From positions 18,944,234 to 19,008,233 of the forward strand of contig JARZZO010000014.1 in NCBI GenBank assembly GCA_030544215.1: DNA of 64,000 nt. The letters run 5' to 3'. The notes beneath the pieces are model-generated. The model worked only from the letters and a program-made list of their open reading frames with translations, was not told where the DNA came from and ran no database searches. The position numbers were made by a program, and so were the translations under genes. Below, one piece after another: positions 58,107 through 64,000 of the stretch (position 1 is the first letter of the stretch; each line of letters opens with the position of its first letter). This DNA comes from Zantedeschia hybrid cultivar (Eukaryota > Streptophyta > Magnoliopsida > Alismatales > Araceae).

Positions 58107-60351
58107 TATCTGATTAGAGATATAAACTGGACAGGTTGGACTAGGTCTGGGCTCAAATTGGGCCAGCTCAATTTGAAAATAGGCCAACCCAAATTCACCC
58201 CAGTCCAAAATAAGTACAGATTATTATAGTCCAACCCAACCCAAAATGAAATTATTAGTTTGGGTTGGGCTGGGCCTGGGTTGGCCCATCGTAGCCCAAC
58301 TTATTATAAATTATTACAGTAGCCAAATTACTAATTTTTACATATTAATCCCTCAAAATTAAATATATTAATCTAACAAGAAATACTTGCTACAACTACC
58401 ACATGATCGATGTAAATTGGACGACAGCCGATGAGGGCACATTTTCTTTTTCTTTTCTTTTATTTATGTCAATAAGGTTGCATTCTTGTAGCCTACAAAC
58501 AAATGATTAATCTTTTCATCAAGGGGTCATTTAATGTGTTGTAAAATATAAAAGAGTCTAAAATCAAAGAGAAAATTAAACATGACATCCAAAATACTTA
58601 TCTTGTTCTCTCGATGACATATGTCAAATCACAGCAACAACCGATTGTATAAACTTCTCTTTATTTTACAACACTGCTTTTGCATGGGTTGCGGGATAAA
58701 TAAAATCCAACAAGATTGTCCTACAGATTATTTGATAAATGTACCTTCCGGTCCGATTGCCATCCCTATATGTGATATTATTGTGATGATGTGCTCCCTG
58801 GATCTCACGATGGAGTGCATTTTGGCATCCAATTGCCCTCCTCTTGTGATCCTTCCTATCATGATTCATGGACCCTAGCCTTTCAGTTAAATCACGCGTG
58901 GCAGGGGAAAGGATCAGACGGTGGCTTCTGGATTCTTTTTCCTCTGCTTACTAGCTAATAAGAACTTTATTACTAATTTACTACTCAGACAGGGTGGCAG
59001 GGACTTGGGGTGTGAAGTTCCATCGAACGGTTGACAATTTTTATCCTTCTCCATTTTTATGATATGATTCATAGACACGGTTGATGGGTGACGGAGAGTG
59101 GCGTGTGGTCGTTGAACTCCCACGTAGACACCCATCCCTCAATGATTTGAAGGCGAGAAGTTGGGAGTGTTGGATATGCTACAAATTAAGGACATCTTCT
59201 ACTCTGGCAAATCTTACCTTTTCTTTTAAAGTAAGCCTCGTCCCAACGAGAATACTAACAACTAACAAGTGAGTTTTTGTATGACGATCAAAATAATTAA
59301 AATTTCAGGATAGAAAGTAAGATGTCAGAATTATTGTATTGGTGATGTCTTGATTCTAGAATCGGATGGATTAGATGACTTGTTATTAATGATCAGGTTA
59401 ATTAATCTTTTTATCTTTTTATGTACATACATACGCAGAATTCAGGGACCCCAACGAGAGTTGATACGGAAATGATCGAGGAACCTTAGATCATCTAATC
59501 TTCAGACTTCAATTATAGGTCCCGATGATGACCTACAACGAAAAGGAACTTTTCTACATATTTTAGAATTTTAAATCGGCATTGCTCCAACCAAGAGAAG
59601 GAAACCAAAGGAGAGCGGTGTGCCCGTGAGGTCAAACATGGGTTAGACACCAAAATGCAACGCTGGCCATTCCCGGAATCAGGAAGGTTCCATTCCATAT
59701 CCGTTGATAATTTCACATCAACAGGGAATAGATTAAGAAACCTCGGGTACATGCATCTTAATGTGGATCACCAACCGATTATTTAAAGCCCATCAAAGCC
59801 AAACAGATCCTTTATGCACATGATGTAGGATCTTGAATGTGGATAACCCAGCAGGGACAAATAATTAACAAATGGAAACCGTTGGTTAGCCCAGGTCTTC
59901 TCCATCCATCCATCTTAAATTGCATCTTAATTAACCCGCTCCTCGGATTAGTAGTCTTGATGGATACAATTAATCCAATCCTCAATTGCATTGGTTTCCT
60001 TAATCAACACAATTATATGCACCAAGTGATTCACAAACCTTAGGAAAGAAAAAAGAAAAAGAGTGATCCACAATCTTAATGAAGCCATTTCTCCCTTCCC
60101 CTACCTCATTTCATTAATCCACAAGCATACAGCCTTGCTCCTTAATTTCCTATTTTAATTACTTCCCACTCCCGTAACAGAAATCAGAAAAAAAAAAAAA
60201 GGGAGAGAAGAAGACAAGAAAAAGACCAGGCCAGTACCATGGGTGGTGACGTCACCGCCCTCAGGTCAACGTCTCGCCTGCCAGTCGCCGTCGCCGTATC
60301 GCCTCCTTCCACATCCCGTGGCCACCAGCAACGACCAGGACGACGACGGCA
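58107..60351. other. Intergenic and 3' flank of the last NHL gene, no gene
   Basis: 58116-58310 begins TAGAGATATAAACTGG and is rich in CAACCCA/TGGGTTG palindromic text, like a further TAGGG-type hAT copy without a clear right end. The remainder shows short frames only. Confidence 0.4.
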
Positions 60352-60993
60352 TCAGACGTCGACGCTGCAGGTGGCGATCTGCTGGAAGTGGATAACCGGG
60401 GAGTACGCCCCGCCGGAGCCGACCCCCTTGCTGTTGAAGCTGAGGAGGGCGGGGCAGTTGACGAAGATATGGTACTGGCCGGAGGTCCAGCTGCCAACCT
60501 TCCACCGGAGCCTGCCGTCGATCTTGATGTAGAGGAGGAGGATGCCGGCGGACTGGTCCTGGCCCAGCGCCATGGACAGGTAGGGGGCGATGGGTACGCC
60601 GACGCCGTAGAGGAAGGGCGACCAGATGACGACGTCGTTGTGGCCCTGGTAGGTCGGGGGAATGACCGTGGGGAGGGTGATCGGCTGGTACTTGTAGGCG
60701 GCGTACACGTCGAGCTTGTCGTAGTAGATGCCGATTCGGTCGTTGGGGTTGCGGGTGGAGACGGTGATCTGGATGGTGGTGGTGAGCAGGCTGGCGAAGC
60801 CGTCGGTGCGGTTGAAGGCGTAGACGCTGGCGTCCTGCAGGTAGAACTTGGGCCTCGTGGGGCGGAGAACCAGGTAGACCACCAGGATCACGAACAGCAC
60901 CAGCAAGATGAAGCCCCCGAGAATGGCCAGCGGCCGCCGGCAGCGCTTCCAGAACTTGTGGTGGCCATGGTTCCCGCAGTCCTTGGCTGACAT
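60352..60993 (-). CDS. NHL protein, NHL12/NHL1-like
   Basis: A 213-residue intronless, GC-rich gene. Start at ATG 60993 (MSAKDCGNHGHHKF): this is the family-typical KDCGNHG opening and no ATG lies between it and the frame's upstream stop region. One membrane helix (about 23-43, AILGGFILLVLFVILVVYLV) is followed by the domain with FYLQDASVYAFNRTD, RNPNDRIGIYYDKLDVYA (NPN 82-84), PPTYQGHNDVVIWSPFLYG, VPIAPYLSMALGQDQSAG, DGRLRWKVGSW and a final Cys-Ser-Val-Asp-Val. These motifs match the Arabidopsis NHL12/NHL1 branch, which differs from the YLS9/NHL10 branch by lacking the YYGPPVPP tail and by WSPxLYG. It is separated from the rest of the cluster by 13 kb containing two transposons. Confidence 0.93.
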   Translation of the reverse strand: MSAKDCGNHGHHKFWKRCRRPLAILGGFILLVLFVILVVYLVLRPTRPKFYLQDASVYAFNRTDGFASLLTTTIQITVSTRNPNDRIGIYYDKLDVYAAYKYQPITLPTVIPPTYQGHNDVVIWSPFLYGVGVPIAPYLSMALGQDQSAGILLLYIKIDGRLRWKVGSWTSGQYHIFVNCPALLSFNSKGVGSGGAYSPVIHFQQIATCSVDV

Positions 60994-61183
60994 GATGCGT
61001 GCCTCCGCCGGAATGCTCACGGCGGCGTGTCTGTGTGGGTGTGGGAGGAGCAACTGTTGCCTGTGAGTAGTGATCGCCGGAGAGCTGGGTTTGATGAGCC
61101 GAGATGTTTCTAACGGTGGGCGACGTCAAAATGGGAAATGGAGATGAAGTGGGTTATGGACCAGCATTGTGGAAGGAAAGTTA

Positions 61184-61191
61184 GTATATAA
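61184..61191 (-). promoter_or_regulatory. TATA-like box of the 60352-60993 NHL gene
   Basis: TTATATAC-like text (plus strand GTATATAA) about 190 bases upstream of the ATG. Confidence 0.4.
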
Positions 61192-61193
61192 CG

Positions 61194-63521
61194 TACCAAG
61201 GAGCGTGGTACGCCTGCTCGCGAGTAAGCATTGGCTCCGGATGCGAGAGATCTGGACCGTCCAACCATTGACACGCTGATAGGGCGCGGACTCATGAAGT
61301 CATGGCTACACGTCACGAAACTTGGTCGTCCTCCTCTCGTTCCATGTTTGCTATACATATTGTTTTCACAGCACATTAACCTTGTATATGCCCTTGGTCG
61401 ACGAAGAATGTAAAGATTTGACAACGCACTGTTCTACCCGACACTGATCATTCTTTAGGAGGCGATACACCTATTTAATTAAAGCAAGTATGTACGCGAG
61501 TTACAAAAATAATTTATATATGAAAAATATATTTTTATTGTACCTTAGATTCATATAACTCAGAGCAACATTGCTAAACTTAATCTTTGAGCAATGCAGA
61601 TGTAAGACTAAAGTGATAAACATTGATCAACTGTTAACAAAAGAGTGAATGAGAACTGAGAAGGGCCTAGTGAGTGATGAGTTGCAAAGCTTTCATATGT
61701 TCCATCGATCGCAACATCGCATCCGTCCGCCCGAAAGAAACAGCGGAAAGCTCCAACCCGCAAGGAGTTCGGTCGTCGACTTGTTGGGCCTAAAAGGTCC
61801 GTCCATCCATTATTACACGTCCACCAAGGACTCCACTCTAATAACAAAGCATCAACAACAAAAGAGAGATCAAGTGCGATCAACAATTTAATTAGATAAC
61901 GAATTTAGTTATAATATTATATGATTAATCAGAATGAACTGGAATTTATTACAGCAAACATCGTACGTACGGCATCAACTAACATTATTTCGTAGATGGG
62001 CATCATTTTTCCTAACTAATTATAAGCATTAGTAACTGAGCTGATCGTCTAACATTGCGGTATCTAGAGAGTAACATAAATCCAATGTGCCCTGAAGCCA
62101 GGGATTCGATGCGAGGGTACCAAGTGCCAAGAAACGTTGGGCCCGAGAAGGCCCACGGGGTAGGGGGATCTTGCCTCAACGCGGTACACGACACCCAAAA
62201 CCGGATCACGGTCGCCCAAAACGGGCCGTAAAAGAGTCGTGAAATAATCAAAGAACCATATCGTTCTTTGCACGGCATCACTTCATACGTACACATCTTT
62301 ATCATCCTCAGGGTTGCACATCTTGATACGAAAGCTACTGTAATAGAAAGGCTTGATTGAGTCGCGTGGATTTCTTAAGCATCAATTTGATTAGAGAATA
62401 GGAGAAGAATAAGGGTGAATAAGGAGAGAATAAATTTAATTTTACTTTGGCAAGCGAAATGACTTATACCGTGCAGAATATTGTATTCGGAGAATAAGAG
62501 AATAAGTCATCTCATCCTAAACTCAAAAATTATTTATTCTTCTTATTTCGTCAGCAGGCCCCACAAAATTATCAAATCGAAACACCCATTATTCTAGTAT
62601 ACACTATTCCGTCAGTAGGTCTCACGTAATAACTTATTCTGCAAATAAAGTGGAGATAAGAATAGGAAGCATTCACCCACTCATAAGACATGAATAACCA
62701 ACCGAGGCCGTCAATTCTACAAATGAAGCCACCACACCACTGTGATCGCGACTCTGATGGCTTAAGGTTAGATGCTGACAGAGTAGTGATGAGAGGACTT
62801 TTTCTTTTTGGAATCCGTACAAATTTTTAAGGGACAAATCTTAAGAGATCTTCTATAATGGGAGATAATTTTGAATTGATCAATAATTTCACTTAGTTTT
62901 AGTAAGAAAATTGAAGTCTACTTGATCATCTAAAAAAATAATCTTACGAACCGGAGATGAGTATTTCAGGACAATTTTTAAACTCCAACTAAGAATAAAA
63001 TCTGAGATCTCCTAATTGAGAGGTAAGAGTTGAACTAACTGCACTAAACAGCTGGTTCGAGAGGAGGGCCTTATATCCGACCCACTTTAAGCTTCTAGAT
63101 ATATTTTTTATTAAAAACTTGACTGTGAAATAGAGAAGAATACAAACCTGAGGATTGGGTTGAGGAGACATGCACCTTACTTGGCTTCGCAACAGGAGGG
63201 CATTCCAAGAAAAGAGAGCAACGAGTGGCAAATACTACTAAACAGAGAAAAAGATGGGTGGGATTGAAAAGGAAATCCATACTCCCATTCCTCCTATAGA
63301 CGTGTGGAATACAAGATCATTTAATAATGTTCATGTGTTCATTGCCGACCTAACTTTGCAACGCAGGGGCCCATATCTCTTCCAAGTGGGCCTTTTAGCT
63401 CGCTAACAACACCTCCACCTTCTTTTTAATCATTACCTGAAGCAAAGTTGGCTAGGCACCAGAAGACTAAGCGTCAACACTTTGTCCTGTTTACTGGCTT
63501 GTTTAAGTTACCAGCGACGTG
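61194..63521. other. Upstream flank and intergenic, no gene
   Basis: Short frames only. Contains the family B repeat at 62445-62650. Confidence 0.45.
62445..62650 (+). repeat. MITE-like dispersed repeat, family B copy 2
   Basis: Same orientation and text as 32117-32325 (GCGAAATGACTTATACCGTG, AAAATTATTTATTCTTCTTA, ATCAAATCGAAACACCC). Confidence 0.55.
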
Positions 63522-64000
63522 CACTACAAAAAGGAACTGTGAGGCCTCCGATCTAGTTCGGTTTTTCAGGTGATCTAGTTTCTTGACCGAGGCCAGAAGC
63601 ACTTACGCGTCCATCGAGTAAAAAGTGTTAAAAAAAAAAAGGAAAAAGGAAAATCCATCCAAATTCGATTCCAAAGAATGAGAACGAGAGGGGAAAAAAT
63701 TATCCCATAAACATCTTCCCCTTTCTTACTTGATAATAAGATGCTACCCATGAAAGTTTCAGTGAAGAATGGAGAGGCTTGCAAGGTAAGGATATCCCAA
63801 GTAGCTCAGGCGAGTCAGTGCACAAACTAAATAGTTTGCCTTTCTTTCTACTTGACTGGAAGATGGCAAGTCCAGAAAAGTTTCGTGGGGAATTGCAAGC
63901 CACGCAAGGTAAGGATATCCCTAGCCCTCGGGTGGATGCAGCACTTCATTTCGCGGCAGGGACCCAGAAAAGGAGACTTTTTCTAAGGCTGTCACGTAAT
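63522..64000. other. Possible CACTA left end and a degenerate tandem repeat
   Basis: CACTACAAAAAGGAACTG at 63522 resembles a CACTA terminus; the other end would lie outside the window. Bases 63717-63925 contain two diverged copies of a unit of about 120 bases ending GCAAGGTAAGGATATCCC. No gene. Confidence 0.35.

Overview
This is a plant nuclear window, most likely from a monocot. It has GC-rich, intronless protein genes set in AT-rich intergenic DNA, and plant copia, gypsy, TRIM, CACTA, MULE, hAT, PIF/Harbinger and LINE sequences. The species cannot be named from the sequence.

The window is organised around a one-way cluster of NDR1/HIN1-like (NHL, LEA_2 domain) genes, all on the minus strand. 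Open copies lie at 9014-9670, 13212-13799, 25276-25962, 33288-33965, 46168-46848 and 60352-60993. The 3015-3665 copy has an open NHL frame but no ATG to start it. Broken copies lie at 21878-22064 (5' end and promoter only), 29593-29790 (3' end only) and 39153-39826 (full length, several frameshifts). Copies pair up locally: 3015 with 9014, 21878 with 25276, 29593 with 33288, and 39153 with 46168. This points to repeated local duplication followed by loss. The 60352 gene belongs to a different NHL branch (NHL12/NHL1-like) from the YLS9/NHL10-like genes at 33288 and 46168. NHL proteins are single-pass membrane proteins linked to defence and stress; no operon-like joint regulation can be read here.

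Layout: 0.6-2.4 kb, decayed gypsy-type ORF; 3-15.5 kb, the first three NHL copies with three TRIM elements, a MULE MITE and foldback repeats; 16.5-18.3 kb, LINE with a hAT MITE inside it; 19.2-22.6 kb, decayed gypsy and an LTR around an NHL fragment; 25-34 kb, two NHL genes and one fragment; 35-45 kb, hAT and MULE MITEs, an NHL pseudogene and a deleted copia element with intact LTRs; 46-47 kb, NHL gene; 47.9-51.7 kb, CACTA element carrying a captured receptor-like kinase gene; 52.5-54.1 kb, PIF/Harbinger-like element with GC-rich cargo; 60-61 kb, last NHL gene.

Many transposon boundaries were fixed by finding target-site duplications by eye (AAG for CACTA, TTA for PIF, 9 bp for MULE, 8 bp for hAT, 5 bp for TRIM and copia). 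No database search was run.
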